From positions 1 to 64,000 of the forward strand of contig JASANG010001628.1 in NCBI GenBank assembly GCA_030248215.1: a stretch of DNA of 64,000 nucleotides. Reading direction: 5' to 3'. Positions 20,382-32,412 of the stretch are shown here, piece after piece (position 1 is the stretch's first letter; each line of letters starts with the position of its first letter). The translations under genes and the position numbers were made by a program. The notes below the pieces were generated by a model. That model worked only from the letters and a program-made list of their open reading frames with translations, was not told where the DNA came from and ran no database searches. The stretch is from Enoplolaimus lenunculus. Its lineage: Eukaryota; Nematoda; Enoplea; Enoplida; Thoracostomopsidae.

Positions 20382-20813
20382 TACTGTAGTGAGACCCGAA
20401 TAAGAGGGAGTAATGAGGGTGGGTCCCCATTTTGAGTCTCAATTCATAGGAGTCTGTATCCCTGAGTATGTATTCCTAGTAAAAATGCGTAAGCGGATAG
20501 AGTCTCTAAAGCCTACTTAGAGTCAATTCAATTGTGCCTAATTGTAGCGCAAAAATAACTCCAGACCCAAATAAAGTTGAGTTCAAAACTTTAAAGCATA
20601 CTTTAGTTTTGAAAGTATATACATATTCCTAAGTATAACCTTGCATTACAGCTCAAGCTTTTGATACAAGACAAATAAATGTTTAATTCAAAAGATAATT
20701 ATTGCAGTACCGGATATATAGAGTAGAGAGTCCGTAACCGAATAATAGGGGATGGCCTCTGAAGAAGCCAAATAAATATCAGCCCTCTCCCTGTTATTCG
20801 GGTCGCTACAGTA
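20382..20813. mobile_element. Non-autonomous inverted-repeat element, TACTGTAG family
   Basis: Begins TACTGTAGTGAGACCCGAAT and its other end, read inward, is TACTGTAGCGACCCGAATAA. The inverted termini are about 28 bp and the element is 432 bp with no coding capacity. Parts of the same family (CATACTGTAGTG...) are embedded in MITEs near 49418 and 58540. Superfamily not assigned. Confidence 0.75.
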
Positions 20814-20825
20814 CGTACATAGAAG

Positions 20826-20994
20826 CAGTACCGGAGCAGGCTATGGTGGGCCCCTCAAAAATTCCACGGTGGCCTTGCGATGAACAAAATATTTTTCAAA
20901 TTTTTTGCTTACTATCTTCATGGGTGGGTGCCCTCCTTGGGGTGGGGCCCCAAATCGGGGGTATGGGGGACGGATGATGTTTGCTCCGGCCCTG
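20826..20994. mobile_element. hAT-type MITE, CCGGAGCA family
   Basis: Ends CAGTACCGGAGCAGGC and TTGCTCCGGCCCTG, with the same GGGTATGGGGG core as the copy at 35288. No clear duplication flanks it. Confidence 0.7.
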
Positions 20995-21789
20995 TATAAA
21001 GTCTTTGTTGCCTAGAAATATATCATGGCCACCAAGTTCAGAAAGGCGGAACTTTGTCTATAAAGATGGATATTAGATGATACATCCTCTACAATAAAAT
21101 GTGTACACGGGGTGGGTGACAAATCAAAAATTCATTTGCGAGCGGTACATTTTGACTAAAATCAATTCCATATGTGGCATAAAGTTGTAATTCTAATATC
21201 AACCTAAAAATAAAAGTAAAGCTCACATAGTGTTTCGGTATTGATTTTTCATTTTTCACGCCTTGTACACATTTTATGAAGGATGTATGAAGTTGAAAAT
21301 ACTAATTCAGGAAAGGTTTAAATTTCGGAAAATAAAGTTTCCTAAAGGTCTACCTACACGCAATGCACATACAGTAAACACAATAAATTAGGCAAAAATT
21401 TACAACTTCAAGCCGCATTTGTCGCTCATCTAAAAAACCAATCCTAACAATTTTGGAAGTTTCGCCGTTTTTTAGGACTCGGCCTCTTTATGTTTGAAAC
21501 AAAATGCAATTAATTTGAAGTTAGGGTTTCTGTCGCTTATGCCTGCTTAGCTATAAAACTTATGGATTGCATGTTTGAACTGAATATTCTTAAATACACG
21601 TAATTTGTGAGCTGCACTCATTACTTAAACTAAAAATAAGTTTACTTAAACTCGTGTTAAACTTTAAAACATGTTAGTTTAAGTAAAACTTAAAATTCTA
21701 GTTTCGTTAGTCCGTCCAGCCATTTAAGTTTTATTAAAACTAATATTCAAGTTTAGTTAAGCTATAATTTAAGTTTAAGTTTTTAGAGA

Positions 21790-21882
21790 GTAGGCTGAGA
21801 GTTCGATCACTGTTCTGGAGGCCCACTTTTCCAGCTGCTTAGTAGAAAGGTCTGATTTCCTTGGTTCCTACCTAGACTGACA
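21790..21882 (+). mobile_element. SINE 3' fragment fused to an AT-rich repeat
   Basis: Starts within the tRNA-like part (TAGGCTGAGAGTTCGATCAC) and runs through CCAGCTGCTTAGTAGAAAGG to CCTAGACTGACA. It directly follows an AT-rich stretch with TTTAAGTTTAAG repeats (21600-21789). Confidence 0.8.
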
Positions 21883-22587
21883 ACGCGTACTTAAGTTCTG
21901 TAACAAGCGATCAATAATTTACTCCAGTAATTAATACATACAGAAGCCGAACAATTCAAATATTTCAGCATAATTTGTTGTTATTTCAATTCATATAAAA
22001 TGCTGACTGCAATTATTTCCATTATATAGCGAAATATCCCATTATATAACTGTAATGCTTAGTACTTATAATTGCAAGAACCGGAAAAATATGCAACACA
22101 AACGAAATAATTCTAATTGTGAGAACTCAGTCTAAAAATACATAATTGCCTGTATATTTTTGACTGTCTTTGTACCATATGAGCCAATACACGGGTAAAA
22201 ATAAAGAAATAAAGCGTCAAGGCAATTATAACAGTACTCCTGCAATTATCGAAATACATATGCTAAGGACACTTGATATGTTTTTCTGTAACTACATTAT
22301 ATTTAGTACCTCTGTTTGTACTTTCGTTCTCGAAAAATTCCCCTAACACTATAGATTAATAAAATAGGCTTAGGTATGATACAGCATAATTATGCCACTT
22401 CTGTCTTTTATCAATTTAACTGTTTGAGAATTCCGCAAATCCTTCACTTCTATCGTTTTACGAGAATTGCCGGCCATATTACTTTCAGGGCCGTCCTGTT
22501 CTCTCGCACACAAATAGAGTAGTATTAGAACTTACACTATTTGCTTACTTAAATTCAGCTTACGTTTAACACTTATTTTCATGCTTA

Positions 22588-22810
22588 TAGGCTCAGGCTC
22601 AACAATACGCTTAAGTGGAGTTGAGGATGAAGTAACATTGACCAAAATTGCGATCCTGTAACCAGAGTGAAATTCACTGAACCTCAACCAATTTCGGCTC
22701 ATGTACCCTCTCTACCTCATTTACGCTTAGGCTCGGGTTTAGGTTTAATGAAAGGCTTACATATGCCCATATGCCTAAGCCTAAGCGTTCGTCTAAGCCT
22801 TAATTTTATA
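22588..22810. repeat. Degenerate TTAGGC/GCCTAA hexamer clusters
   Basis: GGCTCAGGCTC, TTTACGCTTAGGCTCGGG and GCCTAAGCCTAAGCGTTC lie within 220 bases on both strands. Similar runs occur near 250, 40815, 47550-47690, 50050, 50695, 54700, 59690-59790 and 61960-62060. Confidence 0.6.
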
Positions 22811-24370
22811 TGTAAGGGAAAGTGCATAGTCGCTTCCATGACTATTGTTACAGTATTAATTTTATTTCAAATTAAAAAACTGGTTCAATACTGAAGTTAA
22901 TTTTTCCAGAACTTGGAACGTCGAAAAAACACGAACAGGGATGGGATACAACTCATTTAGGCACCGTACAATTTACTAAAATACACCCATGTCAAAGTAT
23001 TATTTTTTGCACGGTTTGACATTTATGCATTAATTTTGAGGCTGGGGTTTGATGACACGTCTGCCATACTCGTTCAGTCGCCGCATTTATAACCATGGTA
23101 ATGTCATATGACATCATTTACTCGCCGAGCTAAACATGTTATTCAGCAAAAACTGTGTAGTTTGTTAATTTATCAGTAAAGAACATGTGATTATTCCAGA
23201 AGCGAAAGTAAAAAAGCATAGTTTTCCATTTAGGAATGCCAATATATATGCATAATAGGTAAGCTTTATATATAAAGATATATATAGATCGTAACTATGG
23301 TACGTTTAAACTTTTACAAAAGCGGTAGCTCGTGTACCAATGAGATAGAATAGACCCTTCACAGTCGTTTGGTAGAAGACAAACATGAAATAAGAGTTGC
23401 ATACATTGGTTTGGACAATAGAGGTAATACATCTACGTCTGCGCCCGGTTCCGGCAAGAAATACCAATGAACCTTTTCTGTTCTATATGACTGTATCCAC
23501 TAGACTGATTGATAATACTAGTGTGCCTAATAAAAATTAATTTTTAGGCATAGCTGAACCCGAATAGTCCCTTAGATTAAACCCGCATTGTCACGATATG
23601 ACGTAAATATACTTGTTTGAATGACACGGAAAACAAAAACCAGACGGTTTTGTTTTGATTGGACAATTTTAAGACGGTCATATATCATTTTCCTTCGTCA
23701 CAATTCGAGAAGTGTAAAAAACGATTCTAAAAAACTGGAAACAATGACCAATCAATAACAGAAACCTCTGCGCAATAAAAAAGTATATACATCCAATTTC
23801 ATTTTGCTACAGCGGTAACCACGGAAACAAACCACAGATATACAATACTTGACAAATTAAATACAAAAAACCGTTTCGGCGTGAGTTCTGAAGCCGACCG
23901 CAAATTTTGTGTTACAATGAAGAGTAATATCCAGTGCGTAACCGGAAGTGAAATAAACCGGGCCCAAATGTGAAGCAAAATTTGGAAATAAAAATAATTT
24001 AGTTTTGCTAAATTTAGAAATAACCTGCAAAGTGCAACCAAAAACTGGTTCATGTATTCGGCAACGGAAGTTTTGTTGTATCCTGGGTAGGTACCTATTG
24101 ATCCTACCAACATTGTGAAGCAATACAGTCCTATATGCAGAACAGCGTGTATATTCAAGAAATATTACCCTGGTTGTATCCAAACATGTATATATCTGGT
24201 GAATTCTAGCCTGTTATTTCAAGAGTTATTCAGAAATATGAGTCTAAATTTTTTCAGCGTTAAGTCTGAAATTTAAGACATTGGAAGTAAAATATATATA
24301 GAAATATAAGAATTCGTTTTGCTGATTTTCCAGAAAAGTTCAACCAAAATCACTAATCCTGCAACCAGGG

Positions 24371-25121
24371 TGCAACCGAAGGTGAAAAATATCGGAGCCG
24401 GAGGTTAGTTAATTTTAGCCAATATCTGCAATATGTTGTAACGTTGTTTGGTTTTACGCTAATTTTCTGCGCAATTTCGGGAATTCTGTCCTGAAAATTG
24501 TGACAAAAGTAAAACTAAACGCGCTAAACAGATAAATTTGGCAAAATTATGCAACAGTTTACTACCGAAATTGCCGGAATCTCCGGCAGAAACTCTCCCG
24601 GAGCCGGAATCCTATTTCATGCCGGAGCCAAACCTCCGGTCGTACCTTGCTTGCAACCTAAGCTACGTCCAATACGCAAAATTATGTTGGAGAAGCCTAA
24701 AGTCAACCCAAAGTAACACTGAAGTTCATTATTTATACACGCTTCAGAATATAAAAGGAGCACTTCGTTCAAATGAGACAAGGTCTAGAAAGGAAGAAAT
24801 TTGTTTCGTCTAAACTGGCAACATTAATTTGCTTAATACAAGACATTTTATGTTTATTAACTATTTCAGACACGACTGTCGGTGTTAGTATCGGAATACC
24901 CAAAAATTTCAGTCTTGAAAATTTAAGAATCTTGACACTTCGATCATTTGTGAGAATGTCATAGCCCTCTGTACCCAAAACTTAACGAAAACATGCCAAA
25001 TTATACCAACTAAACACAGAAGTTCGGAAAGTTTTGGTCTGAAATTGCTAAAATGCCCCGCTGACATGAAAATTCAATGATAAATTCTGCCGGACCAAAC
25101 TCCTGGTTGCACCCTGCCTAG
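24371..25121. mobile_element. Repeat with CAGGGTGCAACC inverted ends
   Basis: Left CAGGGTGCAACCG and right GGTTGCACCCTG form 12-bp inverted ends around 750 bp containing CCGGAGCCGG-like pieces (24369-24410, 24590-24640). Frames inside have no recognisable domain. Confidence 0.45.
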
Positions 25122-25754
25122 TGGCACTAAATTTTACATTAAAACGCTCAGACTATTATGTTTTCTGAAAACACTATGCAGTTTAGTTTTGGAGAATAAA
25201 CGTTTACTCATATGAACAAAGGGCATAATGAAACCGAGGACTATAATTTTAACCGACAGAAAGTGAGTCATTGTTTAAATGCCTTAAGGAAATAAAGACT
25301 GCTCAAGCTAAGATTCGGCCAAGGTTCTGATTTAGTCAGTTGAAACCTTGCAGTAACAAAAACTAGGTGCATTACGGGTACAGAACTTTACGCTCAATTA
25401 TACAGGAAAATTAATTTACTGATAAAAGGCAGCGGTTACAATAGTATAGTTTATGATTTAACCGTGTCATATGATACAGCTGTACAAATTAATTGTTTAA
25501 AAGATACTGCAATATAAAACATTAAAATCTGAATTAAGCAGTAGGTTTCGCGTAATTAGCACTGCAAAAACAACAGATGCACCCAAATACCGAAACACAC
25601 CTTTGTGCTACCCAAACCCTCTCACACATTCAGTTAGAGTATACACATTATACGGTAAACTTGAAATAGACCATAACAGTCATATGCACGAAATTATGGA
25701 CATAGTTTTCTCTTTAGTCGAACGTTATTTCTGCACCTTTTAGATCAAATCTGC

Positions 25755-25760
25755 TTTATT
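25755..25760 (-). promoter_or_regulatory. Possible GINS3 polyadenylation signal
   Basis: AATAAA on the minus strand about 300 bases after the GINS3 stop codon; it is the first one I noticed downstream. In AT-rich DNA such hexamers are common, so this is only a candidate. Confidence 0.25.
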
Positions 25761-26056
25761 TAAAATTTTTTACTCGCACGTTATGCTGGTCCATTTCTAG
25801 ATCAAACCTGCTTTCATTGAAATAAACGGAGCATTGCAACTTTTAAAGCAAAATAGCTACCAAAACTGTGTATCACAATTATATTTCACGCAGAAACAGG
25901 ATAGTTAAAAATGAATAAAGCAGAACAAAATAAATCAGTTTCAAAGAAATCAAAATGTTCAAATATTTCACTCGTCCGCAAACTCCAATCAGAAACTCGT
26001 TCAATGGAATAAAAAGCATTCTCGATCGATGAAAGAAGATTACTTTAGAGTTATCG

Positions 26057-26278
26057 TTATGAAATTGCATCCCTCTTACGTTTGCGATACGTTGCAACCA
26101 TTTCCGTAGTTTCCAACCGTTCACACTGCAGCGTCAACCACTGATTAAGATCTTTGAGACTTGACTGTCCAACGGCATACAACTTCATTTCAGATTTGTC
26201 TAACTTAGTGGGGCGCTCATCGGCAGACGGTGCATTGTTTGCTAAATCGCTTAAGTAACGAAAGCGACCAACAAATGT
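26057..26278 (-). CDS. GINS3: GINS3 exon 5: C-terminal helices, basic tail and stop
   Basis: 73 codons and a TAA stop at 26059-26057. TFVGRFRYLSDLANNAPSAD is followed by LDKSEMKLYAVGQSSLKDLN and the end ETTEMVATYRKRKRDAIS. Human PSF3 has TFIGRFRRIMDSSQNAY, LDEMERGLFQTGQKGLNDF and NLVQNYKKRKFTDMED at the same places. The acceptor is CTATTTTCAG. Confidence 0.96.
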   Translation of the reverse strand, partial: TFVGRFRYLSDLANNAPSADERPTKLDKSEMKLYAVGQSSLKDLNQWLTLQCERLETTEMVATYRKRKRDAIS

Positions 26279-29200
26279 CTGAAAATAGAAATATGCTGTG
26301 GAAATAAAACAATAAAAATATGGTAGCAAAAATCATGCTGTGATTAAAGTACCGGAGACAGTAAACAGACGTTAAGAATACAAGTTTAAAAACTATTTTT
26401 GTGCCAATATGATTGAAATATACACCTTTCTTCAGTTTTTAAATTTACAAATATATCGCGTCGTGCAATAGTGAGTTTTGTTTATCGCTGTAGGAAAGTC
26501 TGCAACAAACTATGGTACCATGACCTGAGTGTGAATCAGAATAAAACAATTGCGGTTACCCTAAAAGTTTTTGTGTAGCCATGCTTTAGTAATTGAGCGA
26601 AGCAGAACTCCGAGCAAAGCTCGGAGTTTCGCGAAGCGTGTTATGTTTTGTACTCTGGAGTCGAAAGGTGGATGTCCGTCCGTCCGAATAGAATCTTAAG
26701 AACGGCTGAATCGATTTTGATAAACTTTTATTTGAAAGCCAATTATACTAGGGTGTTAACCTCGCATTGGGGTTTTAAAATTTTAAGCCGTTTATAAGCC
26801 TAAATTAGGACTTTCCACAATATTTCACTAGTTATTACAGTTAGAAGCAAGCAATTCAATTTCAGCATTAATGGGTGTTTGGATGCGAGGAATCTGAATA
26901 GATTACAAAGCTTTAAAATCGATAATTGAGTAGTTAGCTAATAGATAATTTGCATATTAGCATAGATTATAAGCCTAAAGTAGGCCTTTTTGCAATATTT
27001 CACTAATTATTAAGGTTAAAAGCAATATAATTTCAGCACTAAACGGTTTTTAGGTGCGAGGAATTTGAATAAATTGTTTACAAACCTCCAAAACCGATAA
27101 CGGAATAGTTAGCTAATAGCTAATTTGCATATTTGCTTAATTGACAACCCTAAATAATGGCTTTTTACATTATTTCAATAATTATTATTGTTTACTGAAG
27201 GTTTTTGGGTGCGAGAAATCTGAATAAATTGTTTACAAACCTTCAAAACCGATAAATGAATAGTTAGCTAATAACTAATTTGCATATGAGTTTAACTGCT
27301 TAAGCGTGTTCGAGCTTCGCTCAATACATGTAGTCCCAATACGACTGGTAATAATTGTACAAACCTGTTCGTTCTTCCCTGGAACAAGGTTTATACCCTG
27401 TAACAGGAAAGTATAATTTAAAACACAGCAGTAGAACCAGACAGTCAGCTTTACCGTTATCAGAGGAAATGCAATAGAACGGGCCATATCCAAATCATGC
27501 ATTACATCTTGATCCGACGAACTTTGTGAACTTGAGTTCTGTCGTTGCATGTTATAACCTAAACAGAATAATATTACAACCACATACGTAAATGCGTTCA
27601 TAATGCATTCGGTAGCCTCATATTATACAACAAAACGATGAAGCAAAAGCTATTTAAATTCATAGCGCTTTTGCAGTTGTTACAAGGCTTGCATAACAAT
27701 GAAAATAACCGGAAAACAAAACGAGATTATTTGTTGAGCATAAGCTTCACGAGTGCCAAAAATATTACAAAATCGCGTAGAAACAACTTTTGGATGCTGC
27801 AGAACACAGTGCACAATATACAAGACACGTTTTTACCTTCGAAAATTTTCGTTAATTCTATGCCCAGCGTGTAGTAGTAAGGACATAGTCTATTCAAATC
27901 AACCACATGAGCATCCGCTTCAAGAATTCCTCGAAACGTCTCAGTGAACGGTTTTGGAACAACCATCTGAAACACACAAAACACAGCATACTTTGATCGT
28001 GAGTTATGCAGATAATACAGGAACGAAACTAAACATACCACGAGAACATATCGTTATCTGCACGAAAAACTCAAGGTTTACTTACAGGTTTGAAACGTTG
28101 GTACAGGTTAGCTGCTTAAAGATTGATGCACAGCGGAGCCGAATTTAGTTCAACTCTCTCGAGTTGCCAGTACAATATTTAACAGGCGTACCTCAACTGT
28201 AGAACATGTATTACTATTTCGCATGCGTGCGGCTAGCCAAATCGGAAGCTCCAATTTTGCACCTTTCGGAATTTCATCTTTAGTTCTGCCGTAAGAATTT
28301 ACCAAATAGCCTGAAAAAATGAACAATCAACAAGTAACAAAAGTATCTGGGCGATAAAAACAATTCATCAATATTATATGACTGTGAATTACGAACCAAT
28401 ATTTGGACGGTATACTGTGCGCATACCAGTACAGCATGTTTGCGGTTTCGCATGGCACTCAGTGGGTCCCGATGGAGAGCAATTACCATGTGAAAAATAC
28501 ACACGTAGTTCACATCGCATGCTTACAGGCAAGTACGGGAAGCTTAGTCTCCATAATTGCCGGATTTCAGATGACAACGGCATCGTGTCGTGCTATTCAG
28601 TAGATTTACAAACCTAGATCAAATTAAGGTAAAAGGACTAAAGAATTTGTGAATCGTTTAAGCCCAAAAATGTAAGTACAGACATGAAATCGTCGGTTCA
28701 AGTATCAATGCCTCGGCCAGGTGATACTATCGAACGGAATTGTGCTCGATAAGCCAAACCTCACACATTTAGTTTCGTTCTATAAAATTCCAACCAAGAC
28801 ATATCATCAGCTTAAACTTGATTATAATTAAATGCACATTAGAAGGAACAGTTTAAGATTCACAACCTAACTGCCATGAAGCTTTATTTTATAAAACTAA
28901 AACCGGCGATGATACGTATATCCTATGACCAGGATGCAAAGCAGAACTAAATTATACCGGAATCGAAATCGGATACTTCAACATAAGAAAGGTGTTAGTC
29001 ATCTACAAATTCATACTTGTTTCAAAGTTTTACAAGTTAGTTGTGTTTTTCTATTTTCATCGTGAATCCCTTTCTTTAGTGTTTAGTTAGGGAACATAGA
29101 ATTTCGGTGACTGAATAAAGCATTGATTGTTGTTAGAGTTTACGCATAAGTTTAGACTTTGATTGAATAGTATTCTTGGGTTATTAGTTGAGTTCGCATA

Positions 29201-29322
29201 TAACGTGCAAGACTGGTCTTTACGTTTGCATTACCTAAAGTGCGAATCGATTTTGTAAATTTACACGGAACCTTCTGGTGTGTTGCAAGAATGCACTCGA
29301 GGTCAAGATAAGAATTTGACAT
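26057..29322 (-). CDS. GINS3: GINS complex subunit 3 (PSF3), complete five-exon gene
   Basis: PSF3 is one of four GINS subunits (SLD5, PSF1, PSF2, PSF3). GINS joins CDC45 and MCM2-7 to form the CMG helicase that unwinds DNA at replication forks. The exons are 29322-29235, 28310-28192, 27966-27837, 27558-27455 and 26278-26057. They splice in phase (introns of phase 1, 0, 1, 0) to 220 residues, close to the 216 of human GINS3. Landmarks: YLDLECILATHQKVP (family LDDILMSxEKLP), KLELPIWLA (KLELPLWLA), ADAHVVDLNRLCPYYYTLG (ADPNVVDLHKMGPHFYGFG), TFVGRFRYL (TFIGRFRRI) and the basic tail YRKRKRDA (YKKRKF). The small B domain is expected in roughly residues 1-75, followed by the helical A domain. All introns are GT-AG and no disabling change is seen, so the gene looks functional. 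Confidence 0.97.
26592..27325. mobile_element. 734-bp inverted-repeat element with three internal repeats, GINS3 intron 4
   Basis: Bounded by ATTGAGCGAAGC and its exact reverse complement GCTTCGCTCAAT. Just inside the left end is another palindrome (CTCCGAGCAAAGCTCGGAG). Three tandem units of about 155-175 bp follow, each ending in TTAGCTAATA.CTAATTTGCATAT (around 26947, 27121, 27276). No coding capacity seen. Confidence 0.7.
27455..27558 (-). CDS. GINS3: GINS3 exon 4: Ser/Asp-rich linker and helix
   Basis: 35 codons including the split Gly: a polar insert (QRQNSSSQSSSDQD) leads into a helix, MHDLDMARSIAFPLIT. It corresponds to the variable 'SPENADISQSLLQ' stretch of vertebrate PSF3. The Ser-rich part is the least conserved piece and makes this protein slightly longer. 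Acceptor TTCTGTTTAG, donor GTAAAG. Confidence 0.92.
27837..27966 (-). CDS. GINS3: GINS3 exon 3: VVDLNRLCPYYYTLG
   Basis: 43 codons plus one base. Following the Val-Glu of exon 2, MVVPKPFTETFRGILEADAH and VVDLNRLCPYYYTLGIELT align with the PSF3 helices around 'ADPNVVDLHKMGPHFYGFGSQLL'. Acceptor GTGTTTCAG, donor GTAAAA. Confidence 0.95.
28192..28310 (-). CDS. GINS3: GINS3 exon 2: KLELPIWLA motif
   Basis: After an ATTTTTTCAG acceptor, 40 codons including the split Gly read GYLVNSYGRTKDEIPKGAKL, then ELPIWLAARM. The K/T-LELPLWLA motif at the B-to-A domain junction is the best-known PSF3 signature. The donor is GTACGC and the exon ends after a complete Glu codon. Confidence 0.95.
29235..29322 (-). 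CDS. GINS3: GINS3 exon 1: start and B-domain strand
   Basis: The start ATG is at 29322-29320, giving MSNSYLDLECILATHQKVPC. 29 codons plus one base run to a GTAATG donor. Human PSF3 has a few extra N-terminal residues before the equivalent 'FLSLDDILMSHEKLP'. Another ATG eight bases upstream in a different frame meets a stop at once, which supports this start. Confidence 0.93.
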
Positions 29323-30072
29323 TTTGCATTACGTAATGACAAAATATTAAACAGCTAAAAATATCAAAAAATTTACTACGCAGTGAACGGAGGTTAGTAA
29401 TAACACAGTTTAACAATTAAGCGGTGCAAAACAAATAACGAAGGAAACGCTTAAACGGCACAAGAAACTGCGAGTAACTAATAAGGTATCGAAATGGATG
29501 AGCTACAATGACAGATTTAAATTTCACAAAAATACTGGAGACGGTTTTTAGGTGAAATAGGGAATTTTCACTCAATTTTGTTCACAAACCCAACGGAAAC
29601 ACCACCAAGACTTCCAAGTGTTTTCCACAGAAAAGTATTTTACTGAATACTGAAACTTTAATGAAACTCAAACTCATACGTGTTGCGTGCTGGGAAGCTT
29701 TTGTCATCACCACATTGCTATGGAACTTAGCGCTAGATTCCGAGGGGCTCTCATGTGCTGCAGAAAATTAATTTAATAATTGCCAGTTTGCTCGTACGCG
29801 GTTTGCAAATAGTGGCTTAGCGCATTATATACTCTATGCGGAAAACGGCCTGGTTTTAACAGATTCATTTAATAATTCTGAATAAGCCCTGGTCTTACAG
29901 CAAAATTACCAGCATGTTTTCAACCGGCCGGATGGGCATAATTGGCAGTCACAAATATAGCCACTAATTCAAAAAGGCCATTCCAATTGCTAAACTACCA
30001 ACAGTTTACATAGGCCATTACTTCACTTTGCACAGCAATTATGACTCGGTCCACTGCCTACATTTTATATGT
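29323..30072. other. GINS3 upstream region
   Basis: It must contain the GINS3 promoter, as it precedes the start at 29322. No TATA box at a convincing distance, CpG-rich block or divergent gene could be identified. Confidence 0.4.
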
Positions 30073-30657
30073 GTAAGCATGTGAAACATGCTTGTCCTGG
30101 TGCATATGCAATAAATGCAATGCACATTATGTTGTACGGTCGACACATATAGTCGACGAAAATGCAGTTGGAGAGGCGAGCTGCGTGGCGCAGTGGTAAA
30201 CTGTTCGCTTAAGGATCCGTAGGCTGAGAGTTCGATCCCTGTTCTTGAGGTCCGCTTTTCCAGCTGCTTGCTTAGTAAAAAGGTCTGATGTCCCGGCTCC
30301 TACCTAGACTGACATGGGGGCTACGCTGTGAGCGCAATGGTAAACTGCCGCGCTATGAACACGGTATTCAGTCGAAAATAAGATGGGCGGTCAAGGGACG
30401 ACCTTGTTGACAATAAGGGCATGTAAGCATGTGAGACATGTTTGTCCTGGTGTATATGCAATAAATGAAATGCACATTATGTTGTACGGTCGACACATAT
30501 CGATGAAAATGCAGTTGGAGAGGCGGGCTGCCTGGCGCAGTGGTAACAGCGTCTGGCTGACACGCAGAAGGTCGCTAGTTCGAAACCACCCGTAACCCAC
30601 TTTTCCAGCTGCTTGGTAGAAAGGTCTGATGTCCCTCAGTTCCAACCTAGATTGACA
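30073..30657 (+). mobile_element. Composite tRNA-derived SINE (locus 2)
   Basis: Same architecture as at 4094: a Leu-like unit (TGGCGCAGTGGTAAACTG, GAGTTCGATCCC), a linker with GTGAGCGCAATGGTAAACTG and GGTCAAGGGACGACCTTGTT, then a Val-like unit (CTGACACGCAGAAGGTCGCT, AGTTCGAAACC). Leaders and tails match the other copies. A short frame on either strand here is not a gene. Confidence 0.85.
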
Positions 30658-31960
30658 ATATGTATTTGTAAACTTATATGCATGTATATTATAAAACATA
30701 CCTAATTATGCATCCTTTAGAACGTATTGGAAAAAACATATTTTATTTATAAAACCACTGAAGTTCAAAAATCTACAAAAAATCTCGCCGAATTTTGAAA
30801 AATAGACCTGATGCGGAATCAGAATCAATACCAGGATAGGTGACCAATACACCAATACCACTCCTGAACAGTAAAGTGCACAATTCGCTCCGGATTACGT
30901 TTTTGAAGCTGAGTTAAAGCAGACTGTGTGCAGCTTAGAACGTTTGTTGTTTGTTTTGTAGCTACAATATACTTCATGAAAACAGACAAATGAATTTCTT
31001 AATATTTATCCGTAAACGATGACCATGAATCCTCAAGCTCCGGATTTTTTCACTACATTTATTCAGCAAGGCGCTTAGTACTAGAACTTATCGACGTAAA
31101 ATATTATGTGCAAGTAAAATGAAAAACTGAGTTCTGACATAGAGTTGCTAGCAATAGTAGTCGACCACAAATTTGATTCAACATCGCTCTGTCACTAGCT
31201 ACGTAAATAAGCGTACAAAACCACCATAAGATAAAACTACATTTACATTTTCAAATATAGAAAAATAAAAAAGCCAAAAAAACACTTTGACCACGGTGCA
31301 TCCATATTGAAAATTTCGACCACTTTACCGTAAGGTCCATGGGATGTAAAAAGTTGTACTCATATTTTTGAGAAGTTCATGGAAAAACAGCCAACTATGT
31401 ACGGATATCCGCAATTAAATTTCCTATTTCGGATATCCGAAACTTGATATTGCGTATTTTTGAGGCTACAAACCTCAATTTTCATTTCTCTGGCGCAAAT
31501 TTCACTTGTTGCCGGATATCGGTGCGTTTTATTAAGATCAACTGATGGCTGCGGGAGTGCGGGCCTTTACCTGCACACTTCCACCTCTGAAGCTGACATT
31601 TCATTTTACTGCGAATGTTTAGTTTATGGTTAATATATAATGTGCTTAGAAGCACCGGGCTATGCTAAACAAAAAATTGTTGTTTGCAGTATCATCTCAA
31701 ACAAGAGTATCAAAACAATGCTGAACTCGCAGTCAGACTCAGAATGCTGCATGCGCTGACGCTACTACCGAATGAATATTTTTGTAGCAATTCGTTACCT
31801 ACATTTACCTGTAGCGAAATGTGAATTCATTCTTTTGAAGTAGCTTTGGTTTGTGGGTTCTCATATTACTAATTCCTGTTTTAAAACGACTAAAATTTTT
31901 ATGACAAACTAAAAGTTCTCGCGACCATATTTACAGGTTTGATATGGTTTTGTAACGTTG

Positions 31961-32412
31961 ATGCAAGATTTTACGTCACAGGCAATGGATCTTGTGCATT
32001 ACTTCGAAACGACGTACGTTGGTAGTCATTGCAACAGCCCCAGTTTCGGATCGAGTTGTGGAATCGTTTTGAAATTGTGAAAAACGAGGGTGCTCGTTCT
32101 AGTAACAAAATTGAAGGATGGCATCACAGATTTATCTCGCAAATTCAATGCCGGCGTCCCACAATTTGGAAGATAATTGATGGTATTCATAACGAAGTTG
32201 GGCTTGTTGAATACGAGCTGGAGCAGGAGAAACGTGGTGATAGTACGAGAAACTGTAAAAAATACGACAAGGTTAATCTCAGTATAACAGCAAAAGTTTT
32301 GGAATTTAGCGAAGAAACTAATATTCTTGATTATTTGAGAGGTTGTTCACACAACATGTATGTTTTAAGTTTGTTTACAATAAATAAAAACAAAAACAAC
32401 CGCTTGCTATGA
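31961..32412 (+). pseudogene. Decayed MULE-type transposase, C-terminal fragment
   Basis: The frame from about 32029 reads FRIELWNRFEIVKNEGARSS, NKIEGWHHRF, later PTIWKIIDGIHNEV and DYLRGCSHNM. The order LWN-NxxEGWHxxF-PxxWxxI is the end of Mutator-like transposases found in many animals. The expected segment just before it (LVHYFETTYVG, 31985-32020) is in another frame, so there is one shift, and no upstream catalytic part is present. It is a plain DNA-transposon relic ending about 190 bp before the 16-bp minisatellite. Confidence 0.7.

Larger units (their letters stand above)
21000..24370. other. Intergenic, AT-rich, no gene seen
   Basis: Contains a SINE fragment and hexamer clusters listed separately. 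The longest frame (minus strand, about 23799-24158) is hydrophobic but lacks any recognisable motif and is read as chance. Confidence 0.5.

Noticed and set aside
23799-24183. Two overlapping minus-strand frames of 108-119 codons with hydrophobic stretches
   Set aside because: No family motif, no splice context and no similarity to the neighbouring genes.
28280-28513. Minus-strand YNIDELFLSP, resembling the PSF3 N-terminus
   Set aside because: The true exon 1 was found at 29235-29322 with correct splice phase; this frame is intronic and lacks a donor.
28378-28617. 79-codon plus-strand frame inside GINS3 intron 1
   Set aside because: No recognisable domain; three overlapping frames on both strands are open here by chance.
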